Shown here one piece after another: positions 30,073 through 38,679 of a stretch of 64,000 bases of DNA (position 1 is its first letter; each line of letters opens with the position of its first letter). Source of the stretch: Pseudoalteromonas piscicida (lineage in GTDB: Bacteria; Pseudomonadota; Gammaproteobacteria; Enterobacterales; Alteromonadaceae); the NCBI RefSeq assembly GCF_000238315.3, contig NZ_CP011924.1, forward strand, positions 2,334,501-2,398,500. The letters run 5' to 3'. Under the pieces are notes generated by a model, which did no database searches, was not told where the DNA came from, and was given only the letters and a program-made list of their open reading frames with translations. Position numbers and translations under genes: made by a program.

Positions 30073-30684
30073 ATGTTCAACTTTAAGCAATTTATCATTG
30101 CGAGCCTGCTCTTCACCAGCTTTGTAAGCTTTGCCGAAGAGCCAGACGAAAATAGCACAGTAAACGCCGCAACACCAAACGGCTATATTAGTGACAATCT
30201 TTTTATTTTCATGCACACAGGTCCAAGTAAAAATTATCGAATTTTAGGTTCTGTTGATGCTGGTACGCCAATCACTATTTTGAGTGGCGCTAATGACGAG
30301 TTTGTCCAAATTAAAGACGACAAAGCAAGAGAAGGTTGGGTAGAAAGTAAATTTGTCACCACGGAGCCAGGTTTAAAGCAACAATTAGAGGCGGTTAACC
30401 AAACTTTAGTGGAGACCCAAGAGGCGCTGAACGATGCCCAGCAACAGCTTCCAATGCTGCAGCAAAACAATACCAATTTACTAGCGGAGAATGCTTCACT
30501 TCAAGACACTATTTCAGGGCTTGAAAAGCAGCTACAAGATGAGCGTTTAGCACAGCAGCAAAAAGTCCAAAAAGAACAACACCAGTTGCTCACTTACGGT
30601 GGCATCATCGGGATCAGTGGCATTATTATCGGTGTGATCCTGACGCTATTTTTATCTCGTAGAAAGCGTTACGACGGCTGGTAA
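30073..30684 (+). CDS. ygiM: TIGR04211-family SH3-domain membrane protein (YgiM-like)
   Basis: 203 residues from the ATG at 30073 (MFNFKQFIIASLLFTSFVSFA is a signal peptide); an ATG 126 bases upstream would bury it. A bacterial SH3 domain (about 30-95: YISDNLFIFMHTGPSKNYRILGSVDAGTPI, ending GWVESKFV) is followed by a coiled coil (about 97-172) rich in Gln/Leu. A C-terminal membrane helix (GGIIGISGIIIGVILTLFL) and a basic tail RRKRYDGW follow. It is envelope-anchored and probably peptidoglycan-facing; function unknown. It is divergent from ygiF. Confidence 0.9.
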   Translation: MFNFKQFIIASLLFTSFVSFAEEPDENSTVNAATPNGYISDNLFIFMHTGPSKNYRILGSVDAGTPITILSGANDEFVQIKDDKAREGWVESKFVTTEPGLKQQLEAVNQTLVETQEALNDAQQQLPMLQQNNTNLLAENASLQDTISGLEKQLQDERLAQQQKVQKEQHQLLTYGGIIGISGIIIGVILTLFLSRRKRYDGW

Positions 30685-30754
30685 CTAGTTATATACCTAT
30701 TGAGGTTAGATAACTTCGTCACTGATGGGGCATCTAAACTTTCTTGTCAAAATT

Positions 30755-30784
30755 AATGGGGTGAATTTTTCAATTCGTCCCATT
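30755..30784 (-). terminator. Possible terminator hairpin after the outer-membrane barrel gene
   Basis: AATGGG at 30755-30760 pairs with CCCATT at 30779-30784, with further pairing of TGAATT with AATTCG inside (one wobble). It lies between two convergent genes. The T-run is weak. Confidence 0.4.
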
Positions 30785-30833
30785 CTAAATGCAGTTCTGA
30801 AAATAACCTTTCTCAACTACGAATATCAGCGTA

Positions 30834-31496
30834 TTAAAAAGCCCAACCAAGTAACATGGATATATCGTGCAAATTATGCTCATATTGAACTACGCCTGTG
30901 TAGTCATATTCTTTTGATTCTTTAATATTCACAAGAGAGTATTCCAAACCAACATAGAGATTATCTGTTAGTCGATACTCAACACCTATCGAGGTATAAG
31001 TATCATTACCGCTATCACCTGAACTAGTGCTGCCTGTAGGAACCAACTGTGCAGGGGTCACATCTTTGTATTGCCAATGTGCCATTCCAACTCTTATATT
31101 TGCATTAATATTGGTAGACAACTCAATCTCTCCTTTAATCCCCAATCTCAGAGATTCAGTATCAATAGGAAACCTGGCTTTATATGAGTAGTCATACGGG
31201 TTTTGATAGCTTTCTGGGAATGTATTAGAAACGTGAACGGAATATTCAGCTAGTGACTCTCCATGAAAATGCTGCGCGATTTCAAGTGCTAAATGATCTG
31301 TAAGCCCAACACCTAGCCTCAGCCCCCATGAATCTGAATTAGCGGATGACGCACGCTTATATCCTAAATCAGATTCTTGCTCGGCGTAAAATTCATTATT
31401 GGCTTTACCAAAAAGTACTTCTGAAAATATGGCAATATCAGCCTTCGCGTACATAGGCAACGATAGTACTGCCAGTCCAAATAATTGTTTTTTCAT
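30834..31496 (-). CDS. Outer-membrane beta-barrel protein of unknown function
   Basis: 220 residues from the ATG at 31496; a GTG two codons upstream is an alternative. Signal peptide KKQLFGLAVLSLPMYAKA (cleavage about 20). The mature protein has alternating strands ending in aromatic residues (WGLRLGVGL, SLRLGIKGEI, NANIRVGMAHWQY, SIGVEYRL, LYVGLEYSLV) and ends ISMLLGWAF, the C-terminal phenylalanine typical of BAM substrates. The size suggests an eight-stranded OmpA/OmpW-like barrel. No specific ligand can be given. Confidence 0.75.
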   Translation of the reverse strand: MKKQLFGLAVLSLPMYAKADIAIFSEVLFGKANNEFYAEQESDLGYKRASSANSDSWGLRLGVGLTDHLALEIAQHFHGESLAEYSVHVSNTFPESYQNPYDYSYKARFPIDTESLRLGIKGEIELSTNINANIRVGMAHWQYKDVTPAQLVPTGSTSSGDSGNDTYTSIGVEYRLTDNLYVGLEYSLVNIKESKEYDYTGVVQYEHNLHDISMLLGWAF

Positions 31497-31648
31497 TATC
31501 ACATCGGTGTTTAAAGATTAAAAAGGAAGCAATATTTAGCTTGAAATATTGAAGTAAAAAGCGGGCGGAAGTATACACTGAATATAAAAAATTTAAACAA
31601 GGTGTATGATTGAAAGCTTGGCGATACTTTTTAATTTAAAAAGTTAAA

Positions 31649-31688
31649 GAATAAATAAAGGCCGGAAAAATTCGGCCTTTATTTATTC
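31649..31688 (-). terminator. Rho-independent terminator after the AGCS symporter gene
   Basis: A perfect 16-bp inverted repeat (GAATAAATAAAGGCCG and its complement) with an 8-base loop, 13 bases beyond the symporter stop. The AT-rich outer part gives a U-rich tail on either strand. Confidence 0.85.
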
Positions 31689-31701
31689 CATCTAAAACGT
31701 A

Positions 31702-33132
31702 TTAGGCTGAATTCTTCGCATTAATATTACCCCAAATGCCAGACTCAGTAACTCCTTGCACTTTGACCTTATCGACTTCGAATACAGGTTCTTTCCCTTT
31801 TGCTCTTTGCTGATGATAGTCGGCCGTAACCGCCAAGATAGTGGGTGTAAGACGCACTATGGCAATAACATTCACCACCGTCATTAAACCTAATGCTATG
31901 TCGGCAAGATCCCATACCTGTTTTAGCGTTGCCGAAGCGCCCCACAACATCATAGATAAGTAGCATGCGGTATAAATTGAACGGCCAACTTTATTATCCA
32001 GATGGAATAAGTGTAAGTTACTTTCAGCATAGGCGTAATTAGCCACTACAGAGGTGAAAGCAAACAAAGTAATCGCCGCCGCGACAAAGTAAACGCCCCC
32101 AGTTGCTAAATGCGCGGTCATCGCAGATTGTGTTAGCCGTATGCCTTCCATCTCTCTGCCAATATCTATATCTGCCAATAGAATTATGACAGCAGTACAA
32201 CTACACAAAACGATGGTATCAAAGAATACGCCCAACATTTGGATATAACCTTGGGTCACGGGGTGATTGGGAATTGGCGACGCACTTGCCGATGCGTGCG
32301 GCACACTACCCGCTCCCGCCTCGTTAGAATAGAGCCCGTGCTGAATACCATTTTTGATAGCTGCGCCAAGTGCGCCAGCGCCCGCTTCTTGCAAGCCAAA
32401 AGCCGAAAGCAAAATATCTTTGACCATGGCAGGGACTTGCGAGTAATTCATCACGGTAATAATAATGGCCGCAAGGACAAAGACTAATCCCATTACTGGC
32501 ACTACCTTTTCAGCAAATCGCGCAATCGCTTTGAAGCCACCAAGAATAATAGAGCCGGCAAGGACAGTGATCACAATACCTGAATATAAGGTTGGAATAT
32601 CAAACGCATTATTGAGCGCATCGGTTATGGTATTGGTTTGCATCGCGCTAAAGGTAAATCCATATCCCAAAAACAAGCAAAAGGCGAAGCATACTGCAAA
32701 CGCCCGACTTCCCAATCCCATGTGAATATAATAAGCAGGACCACCTCTAAACTCACCTTGGCTATCTCGCACTTTATAGACTTGCCCAAGTACACTTTCG
32801 GCAAAGCCTGTTGCCATCCCCAAAATGGCTATCATCCACATCCAAAATATCGCACCACTGCCACCAAGAGAGATAGCAACCGCAACACCTGCAAGGTTAC
32901 CCGTTCCAACTCGAGCTGATAGCCCCGTGCATAACGCTTGAAAAGAGCTAATCGTATTGTCATCACCCTGACTACTACCCCGTAACAGGCTAAACATGTG
33001 ACGAAACTTTACAACTTGTATTCCTCGCAAAAGAATAGTGAACCAAAACCCTGCAAATAGCAGGATATAAATAAGTATCTGGCCCTCTCCCCATAGGAGC
33101 CCATTAATACTCTTAACTGCGCTTTCAAACAT
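31702..33132 (-). CDS. AGCS-family sodium/alanine (glycine) symporter
   Basis: 476 residues, about 11 membrane spans. The family signature is visible in SSFQALCTGLSARVGTGNLAGVA and in GGPAYYIHMGLGSRAFA and GLYSNEAGAGSVPHASA. AGCS carriers import small neutral amino acids with Na+. The exact substrate is not certain. Its neighbours (ctlX, AsnC-type regulator) suggest an amino-acid use locus, but a hairpin at 33168-33208 lies between it and ctlX, so a common transcript is uncertain. Confidence 0.93.
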   Translation of the reverse strand: MFESAVKSINGLLWGEGQILIYILLFAGFWFTILLRGIQVVKFRHMFSLLRGSSQGDDNTISSFQALCTGLSARVGTGNLAGVAVAISLGGSGAIFWMWMIAILGMATGFAESVLGQVYKVRDSQGEFRGGPAYYIHMGLGSRAFAVCFAFCLFLGYGFTFSAMQTNTITDALNNAFDIPTLYSGIVITVLAGSIILGGFKAIARFAEKVVPVMGLVFVLAAIIITVMNYSQVPAMVKDILLSAFGLQEAGAGALGAAIKNGIQHGLYSNEAGAGSVPHASASASPIPNHPVTQGYIQMLGVFFDTIVLCSCTAVIILLADIDIGREMEGIRLTQSAMTAHLATGGVYFVAAAITLFAFTSVVANYAYAESNLHLFHLDNKVGRSIYTACYLSMMLWGASATLKQVWDLADIALGLMTVVNVIAIVRLTPTILAVTADYHQQRAKGKEPVFEVDKVKVQGVTESGIWGNINAKNSA

Positions 33133-33167
33133 AGGCGATTCCTGTTTTATTATTATTTGCCGTTTAT

Positions 33168-33208
33168 CTAGGGCCTGTTGAACTTCTTGAAGGATAAACA
33201 GGCCCTAG
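33168..33208 (-). terminator. Perfect inverted repeat (CTAGGGCCTGTT) after ctlX
   Basis: CTAGGGCCTGTT at 33168-33179 and its exact complement at 33197-33208 with a 17-base spacer that itself contains CTTCTTGAAG. It starts six bases beyond the ctlX stop. No T-run follows, so it may be a dispersed repeat acting as a transcript end. The arm is related to the repeats at 34765 and 37123. Confidence 0.55.
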
Positions 33209-33214
33209 TATTAT

Positions 33215-34126
33215 TTAACGGTTATTTAAATGGACTCCAGCAATCATACAACGCACCGAGCCACCTGCTGCTTCAATTGTTGGTATATCAATAGCAACTA
33301 GCTTAGCTGACTTTTCAATGACAGCAATTTGCTCAGGCAACAACGCCTGATAAGCCGTTGTGGAAAGCGCGAGTATGCGTCCCATACTGCCTTGCAGCTC
33401 AATCGCGTTGCCGCAAAAATGTTGGATCTGCTGATAAGATAGCGCAATCAGGGTGTGGCCGCTTTGCGTAAAACGATTAATAAGCTGTGCCCGCTGATAT
33501 TCTGGCACCATATCTAGGCATATCATGGCGAAATCGGTGGCGACACACATTAAGACATTGGTGTGATAAACAGGCACTTTATTTTTATCATAGGCATTAA
33601 ATATCTCTGCCTCTAGTCCCAACTGCTCGCAAACTTGATTAACTAACACGGCGTTGGTGCGCTTGGATTCTACCGCATAGACCACTTTTGCTTGATGATC
33701 GATAACCATAGAGCCGGTGCCTTCAAGGAATATTTCTTCAGCGGTTAGATGACTATAATCATTGATGTTTGTTACCTGATAGTGAGCACTCAGAAAATCG
33801 ATAATATCGCGACGGATCTCCAATCGTCGATTCGAGGCGTACATGGGATAAATAATTAATTGACCATCGCTATGCGTCGAAAACCAGTTATTTGGAAAGA
33901 CCGAATCTGGCGTATCTGTGGAAGTATCTTCAAATAAGTGCACTTTCACGCCAGCCAATTCTAACGCTTGCACGGCGTTACTGACCTCAACATAGGCTCT
34001 GTTGTTAGGATTTTTTTCACTGCAAGCTTGCTGAAACGCGTTATCTTGCATGGTTTGCGGATTCGAAGTGAAATGGTGTGGACGGATCATCACCACCGCT
34101 CGAGGTGCTTGGAATATCGTTGTCAT
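33215..34126 (-). CDS. ctlX: CtlX-type guanidine-modifying hydrolase (arginine deiminase-related)
   Basis: 303 residues, pentein fold. Signatures: MIRPHHFTSNPQT, DSVFPNNWFST, EIFLEGTGSMV (Glu135), VYHTNVLMCVA (His188) and a C-terminal GGSVRCMIAGVHL with the nucleophile Cys293. This matches the family annotated as CtlX (citrulline utilisation hydrolase type) or arginine deiminase-related. The precise substrate (arginine, citrulline or a methylarginine) is not proven. It is divergent from an AsnC-family regulator 153 bp away, which probably controls it. Confidence 0.88.
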   Translation of the reverse strand: MTTIFQAPRAVVMIRPHHFTSNPQTMQDNAFQQACSEKNPNNRAYVEVSNAVQALELAGVKVHLFEDTSTDTPDSVFPNNWFSTHSDGQLIIYPMYASNRRLEIRRDIIDFLSAHYQVTNINDYSHLTAEEIFLEGTGSMVIDHQAKVVYAVESKRTNAVLVNQVCEQLGLEAEIFNAYDKNKVPVYHTNVLMCVATDFAMICLDMVPEYQRAQLINRFTQSGHTLIALSYQQIQHFCGNAIELQGSMGRILALSTTAYQALLPEQIAVIEKSAKLVAIDIPTIEAAGGSVRCMIAGVHLNNR

Positions 34127-34279
34127 ACTGCACTCATCATTTGGGCGTTGTCATACTCAATATCAGTGTAACCACACCATAAGACAATTTAAATGCCAAA
34201 ATCTTATACAATTCGTGCAATTTTCTATCACTTTGCTAAGTTAAATTATACAAATAGACAAAGACCACAAAGATGTACT

Positions 34280-34711
34280 ATGACTCCTTACCTATATGAT
34301 GCGCTTGATAAAGCCTTGATTGCTGAATTGCGCAAAGATGGCCGAGCAGCCATTTCAACCTTAGCCACGACGCTAGATGTGTCTCGCGGCACCGTACAAA
34401 ACCGTTTAGATAGACTCGTTTCCAGTGGTGCAATTCAAGGCTTTACTGTGCGGGTTCATGAACATATCGAGTCCGAGCTAGTGCGCGCTATTATGATGAT
34501 AGAAGTAATTGGTAAATCCACCACGCAAGTGATTAATGCACTGCGAGGGCTCCCCGAACTCAATAAAATTCATACCACGAACGGGGCATGGGATTTAATC
34601 GCTGAAGTACAAGCCGCTAACCTCAGTGAATTCGATGGTGTACTGAGACAAGTTAGAGAGATTGATGGCATTTTAAATAGTGAAACCAGTATTTTGCTAT
34701 CAAGTACGTAA
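34280..34711 (+). CDS. Lrp/AsnC-family transcriptional regulator
   Basis: 143 residues from the ATG at 34280; an upstream ATG at 34193 adds 29 residues unlike the family. An N-terminal winged helix (LDKALIAELRKDGRAAISTLATTLDVSRGTVQNRLDRLVSSGAI) is followed by a RAM/AsnC ligand domain (RAIMMIEVIGKST, then TNGAWDLIAEVQA). These regulators bind an amino acid and act on adjacent divergent genes, so ctlX and perhaps the AGCS symporter are the likely targets. Confidence 0.9.
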   Translation: MTPYLYDALDKALIAELRKDGRAAISTLATTLDVSRGTVQNRLDRLVSSGAIQGFTVRVHEHIESELVRAIMMIEVIGKSTTQVINALRGLPELNKIHTTNGAWDLIAEVQAANLSEFDGVLRQVREIDGILNSETSILLSST

Positions 34712-34764
34712 GGCCCGATAGCGCTTAGATTAGGGGGAAGTGAATCGATTGTCCAAAATAAACT

Positions 34765-34785
34765 AAAGCTCAACAGGCCCTAATT
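34765..34785. repeat. Dispersed repeat copy, CTCAACAGGCCCTAATT
   Basis: Matches the copy at 37123-37143 at 20 of 21 positions. It lies just beyond the stop codon of the minus-strand mscS-type gene (stop at 34791). The arm of the hairpin at 33168-33208 is the same core (AACAGGCCCTA). Confidence 0.5.
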
Positions 34786-34790
34786 TACTG

Positions 34791-35900
34791 CTAAATAATA
34801 CTGTCCCCTTCTTCTGGGCTTCGAGCGCGCTCTGCTTGTTCTCTGATCTCATCCGCATCGCTACTCACATCGTCAATATCCGCATCTACTGCACTTGTCG
34901 TGGTTTTATTCCTTTGTTTCACAGGTGTTCTGCTACTCGAATTACTAGTCACTTCTTTAGTTGCTCCTTGCGTTTCACTATTTGCAGCTATGATTATCCG
35001 CTCTCTAGCATCGTCAGGCATACTTATACCGTGTTCTGTAAAGCAATTAACAGTTTCTCGCATGAGTTGAGACGCCACTTTTATCGGGCTATGTTGTTCG
35101 CTATTGACCCAAAAATAAATCGTAAGGTTGATAGTCGCAGAGCCTAATGCCTCAAGTAGAACCTGAGGTGGCGGGTCGTTTAAAACCGCGCTTTGTTCTT
35201 TAAGTAAGTCAATTGCAATTTGCTGCGTCAGACGAATATCGTTGTCATAACCAATACCAATCTTAAAGTGTCCACGTGTTTTTGGATTGGCAGTAAAGTT
35301 TTTAATTACATTCTTGTAGACGGTAGCATTGGGTATTTGAATGTGATTGCCATCATAATCAACTAAGGTCGTTGCGCGGGCTGTGACCTTTTTAACGATC
35401 CCCAAACGGTTATCCACTTCAATAACGTCATCAATTCTAAACGGGCGCTGGACACTAAGTAACATACTCGAAATAAAGTTCTCGGCGATATCACGAAACG
35501 CAAACCCAAGAATAAGACCAACAAGTCCGGTACCACTCATGACTGCGACGGCAAACTCACTCAACCCAGCCAAGCGCAAAAAGATATAAATACCAAAGAA
35601 TATGACTAACACGCTGATAAAACGGCGAGTGACGAGATGCAATAACCGACTTTTACTGACATAACCTATGGGTTTAATCAAAAGATAAGAGATTGGCCGT
35701 GCTAAATAATAACAAAGCACAATAACCACAACCCCCAACGCTAGAGCGGGTAATAATTGCCATGCGGTTTGTAAAAAGTGCACAACCTGTGCGCTTAAAC
35801 TTAGCGTATCTGATGTGCTCACGGCTTCAGTCGCTTCGCGAGAAGCTGCCGCCTGAATCATATTAGTCATTTGATTTTTAATAAGATTATTAATTTCCAT
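34791..35900 (-). CDS. MscS-family small-conductance mechanosensitive channel
   Basis: 369 residues. Three membrane spans: about 46-67, 88-110 and the pore-lining TM3 (VAVMSGTGLVGLILGFAFRDIAENFISSMLL). The cytoplasmic beta domain follows (RPFRIDDVIEVDNRLGIVKKVTARATTLVDYDGNHIQIPNATVYKNVIKNF). A C-terminal tail of about 75 residues after the cage is Ser/Thr- and acid-rich (TTTSAVDADIDDVSSDADEIREQAERARS), probably disordered and unlike E. coli MscS. It releases solutes on hypo-osmotic shock. It is divergent from the YihY gene. Confidence 0.92.
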   Translation of the reverse strand: MEINNLIKNQMTNMIQAAASREATEAVSTSDTLSLSAQVVHFLQTAWQLLPALALGVVVIVLCYYLARPISYLLIKPIGYVSKSRLLHLVTRRFISVLVIFFGIYIFLRLAGLSEFAVAVMSGTGLVGLILGFAFRDIAENFISSMLLSVQRPFRIDDVIEVDNRLGIVKKVTARATTLVDYDGNHIQIPNATVYKNVIKNFTANPKTRGHFKIGIGYDNDIRLTQQIAIDLLKEQSAVLNDPPPQVLLEALGSATINLTIYFWVNSEQHSPIKVASQLMRETVNCFTEHGISMPDDARERIIIAANSETQGATKEVTSNSSSRTPVKQRNKTTTSAVDADIDDVSSDADEIREQAERARSPEEGDSII

Positions 35901-36034
35901 ATTGCACTCTTCAGTTTTTTATTGACAAGATCACGAGTTGATTAGTAGCAAATATAACGCCAAACGAGATTGGCAGACCTTTTGCTGTATATCACTTTAG
36001 ATCAACAGGCTCAGAATTGATTTAGGAAAGACCA

Positions 36035-37006
36035 ATGGCAGCTCATAAACATGGCTTTAATGCAGACAGACCAAGTGATATTCCAGCACTCGGTTGGTGG
36101 GATGTCAGTAAACGGCTTTACCATAGCTTATCCCAAGATAATTTATCTCTGGTTGCCGCTGGAGTGGCATTTTATGCCCTGTTGGCAATATTTCCCGCGT
36201 TGGCGGCCATTGTTGCTATCTATGCCTATTTTTCTTCTCCTGCTGAAATGGTTGATCAGCTGCTGCCACTCATTGATCTCTTACCACCATCCAGTCAAGA
36301 AATTATGTTACAACAACTCAAAGCGCTCACTCAAAAATCGCAGGCAAGCCTAAGTCTAGGTGCTATTTTTACCCTCCTTTTAACAATCTGGAGTAGCAGT
36401 AAAGGCTGCCAAGCACTTATTACAGCCTGCAACATTACGTATCATGAGCACAATAAAAGACAGTTTTTGCAAGCGCTAGTGGTACGTTTTTTGTTTTCTG
36501 TGGGGGCGATTTTCGTCGCGATTGTGGCGTTGTCTATTATCGGAATTTTACCGATTGTGCTTAACCTCGTAGGATTTACCACAGCACTCGATTCGATAAT
36601 CCAGCTAATCACTTGGTCTATTTTAGCAGCGCTATTTCACTTTTCTTTGGCGTTTGTTTATCGTTATGCACCTCACCGCAGAGCCGCAAAATGGCGCTGG
36701 ATAACACTCGGTTCGTTTACCGCAACCAGTTTATGGATCTTGGCGTCATTGGGGTTCTCATATTATGTCGCGCAATTCGCTTCTTACAATGAAACTTATG
36801 GCTCATTGGGAGGCGTTGTCATTATGATGATGTGGTTATACTTAAGCGCATACATCATTATTTTTGGTGCCGCATTAAACGCCAGTACTGAGCTACAAAC
36901 TTTAAAAGATAGTACCGTTGGCCCTGAGAAAGAGAGAGGACAACGAGGCGCATTTGTGGCTGATAATTTGACGACAAGACAACGTAAAGAAAAGGAGCCT
37001 CATTGA
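36035..37006 (+). CDS. YihY/BrkB-family inner-membrane protein
   Basis: 323 residues with six membrane spans. The family pattern is visible: LSLVAAGVAFYALLAIFPALAAIVAIY near the start, then IFTLLLTIWSSSKG, and YGSLGGVVIMMMWLYLSAYIIIFGAALNA near the end. YihY proteins were formerly labelled ribonuclease BN or BrkB. Their true function is unresolved; a transport or lipid role is suspected. The C-terminus is hydrophilic and charged (KERGQRGAF...RQRKEKEPH). No partner gene is adjacent on the same strand. Confidence 0.9.
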   Translation: MAAHKHGFNADRPSDIPALGWWDVSKRLYHSLSQDNLSLVAAGVAFYALLAIFPALAAIVAIYAYFSSPAEMVDQLLPLIDLLPPSSQEIMLQQLKALTQKSQASLSLGAIFTLLLTIWSSSKGCQALITACNITYHEHNKRQFLQALVVRFLFSVGAIFVAIVALSIIGILPIVLNLVGFTTALDSIIQLITWSILAALFHFSLAFVYRYAPHRRAAKWRWITLGSFTATSLWILASLGFSYYVAQFASYNETYGSLGGVVIMMMWLYLSAYIIIFGAALNASTELQTLKDSTVGPEKERGQRGAFVADNLTTRQRKEKEPH

Positions 37007-37122
37007 TAATAGCATCAATATCAATAGCTCACTTGCACGATTTAAATTTTGCTTAGATTACTCAGCAGCAAGTTGAGCGTCGCGACCAAAATACACTTAT
37101 GAGAACATAAACCAAATAGCGA

Positions 37123-37143
37123 AAAGCTCAACAAGCCCTAATT
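37123..37143. repeat. Dispersed repeat copy, CTCAACAAGCCCTAATT
   Basis: Second copy of the 21-bp repeat, one mismatch from that at 34765. It lies 13 bases beyond the stop of the minus-strand phoX gene, the same relative position as the first copy. Confidence 0.5.
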
Positions 37144-37156
37144 CAACAAATTAAAA

Positions 37157-38545
37157 TTAGAGAGGCTCTTTATTTTTTGCTTGATTAAAGTGCTCCCATG
37201 GCCCCACAATCGCCAATGTTGTCGTTGGTGAGTACACATTAACAAATAAAGTCTTGCCGTCTGGTGAAAAACAAGCACCGGCGAGCTCAGTTTGCTTAGC
37301 TAGCCGTGCAAAATTATAGAGTTCTCCCTCTGGTGTTACGCCTCTTAGATAGTTATCTACAACATCGAAATACTGATCCTCACAAACAATTAAATGTCCT
37401 TGTGGCGACACGGTAAGATTGTCACCAAAGTTATAGAGAGACTGGCTAGCGCTTTCCACGAATAAAGACAACTTTCCTGGATTGAGACGTTCTTTTTCTG
37501 TTCCCTCAAAATCAGATGGCTGATACTTCATGATTTGCCCTAGCTGCTTTTTTCCGCCATTGGTACAACAAAAATACAGCTCATTTTCCCCCCAATGGAT
37601 CCCTTCACCTCGAGCAAATAGCGCAGCTCCACTTCGATAAGCACGGATCCGTAAATCGTCTTTAGCACTTTGCGGGTCGTCCAAATCTATCCACTCAACG
37701 ATAAACTCCTGATGAAGTGGCATCGCTTTTTTATTCCAATTTCGACTATCAAATTGCGGGCTTTCTTTCACAGCCAACGCTTGTAGTTTCCCGCCTTTGT
37801 GGAGCTTTGCTTTTTCGTTTGGAATAAAGCGGTAAAACACACTGTCTCCCCGGTCTTCCGTGAGATAAACAATACCTGTTTTGGGATCAACAGCAGCAGC
37901 TTCATGATTAAACCGCCCCATTGCTTTTAGAGGTTGTGGCTTAATTAAACCCTTTGCAGTCGCTGGTACTTCAAAAATATATCCGTGATCTTGTGTAAAA
38001 CCATCATTTTTAGTTGCAGTTGTTTCTTCACAAGTAAGCCAACTCCCCCAAGGCGTTATTCCACCAGAGCAGTTACGAATAGTGCCAACCAAGGATAAAT
38101 ATTCTTGTTCTTTTTGGCGTGTTTTTAGGTTATAGACAATATGACTTGTGCCACCTGGAAGCGCGATGCCTGAGCCATTTGTATCAAAAGCAAGCTCACT
38201 TTTATGGTGGCGAATACTGTTCTCGGCTTTTGCTAAATCTGTTGGTTTCAATTCATGATTGCGGATCAATGCAACCCGCTCTTCATCTAAAGCAATACAA
38301 CCCATACCATCGGCTTTGTCAGGTACAGTAAAACCATCGGACATTTTATCTCCAAGGCTTGATACTATTTGATAACTGAAACCTTGGGGCAAATCGAGTA
38401 AACCATTGGGGTCGGTGATCAACGGCCCATACCCAGCTATCATTGTGTTAAAGTCTAATAGTGACACTCTGCCAAATGCGCTTTTAGAAAGGCCGATAAA
38501 TGCGAGGGTGCCAGCCCCCCTTAAAAACCCTCGACGTGAAACCAT
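37157..38545 (-). CDS. phoX: PhoX-family alkaline phosphatase (DUF839), Tat-exported
   Basis: 462 residues. The N-terminus has a Tat motif, SRRGFLRGAGTLAFIGLS, so the enzyme is folded with its metals before export. The PhoX signature NCSGGITPWGSWLTCEE (about 172-188) supplies a Cys and Glu metal ligands. MGRFNHEAAAVDPKTGIVYLTEDRGDSVFYRF and EGIHWGENELYFCCTNGG are further family blocks. PhoX enzymes use iron and calcium rather than zinc, notable beside a zinc-starvation island. The start has AGGAG (CAGCAGGAGAAATT). No clear Pho box was seen upstream. Confidence 0.85.
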   Translation of the reverse strand: MVSRRGFLRGAGTLAFIGLSKSAFGRVSLLDFNTMIAGYGPLITDPNGLLDLPQGFSYQIVSSLGDKMSDGFTVPDKADGMGCIALDEERVALIRNHELKPTDLAKAENSIRHHKSELAFDTNGSGIALPGGTSHIVYNLKTRQKEQEYLSLVGTIRNCSGGITPWGSWLTCEETTATKNDGFTQDHGYIFEVPATAKGLIKPQPLKAMGRFNHEAAAVDPKTGIVYLTEDRGDSVFYRFIPNEKAKLHKGGKLQALAVKESPQFDSRNWNKKAMPLHQEFIVEWIDLDDPQSAKDDLRIRAYRSGAALFARGEGIHWGENELYFCCTNGGKKQLGQIMKYQPSDFEGTEKERLNPGKLSLFVESASQSLYNFGDNLTVSPQGHLIVCEDQYFDVVDNYLRGVTPEGELYNFARLAKQTELAGACFSPDGKTLFVNVYSPTTTLAIVGPWEHFNQAKNKEPL

Positions 38546-38630
38546 AATTTCTCCTGCTGATCGTAGTCGTGTCGGTAATAATCTCGTGCTACATATAGAT
38601 AAGATTTATGTTGTTGTACAACTCAGTGAC

Positions 38631-38667
38631 TTGTGTACCTGTGTGGCTTTAACCAGCAGGTACACAA
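38631..38667 (-). terminator. Hairpin after the TonB-dependent receptor gene
   Basis: TTGTGTACCTG (38631-38641) and its exact complement CAGGTACACAA (38657-38667) with a 15-base loop, in the gap between the receptor stop and the phoX promoter. There is no T-run. It could also be an operator for phoX. Confidence 0.4.
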
Positions 38668-38679
38668 TGGTTTAACCTG

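Noticed and set aside
30725..30925. 66-codon frame on the plus strand
   Set aside because: It overlaps the hairpin and the barrel gene in antisense and has no recognisable protein features.
35997..36018. Further copy of the CAACAGGCCC repeat
   Set aside because: CAACAGGCTCAGAATT shares only part of the core and lies before a gene, not after one.
38546..38630. Pho box before phoX
   Set aside because: No pair of CTGTCAT-like direct repeats is visible.
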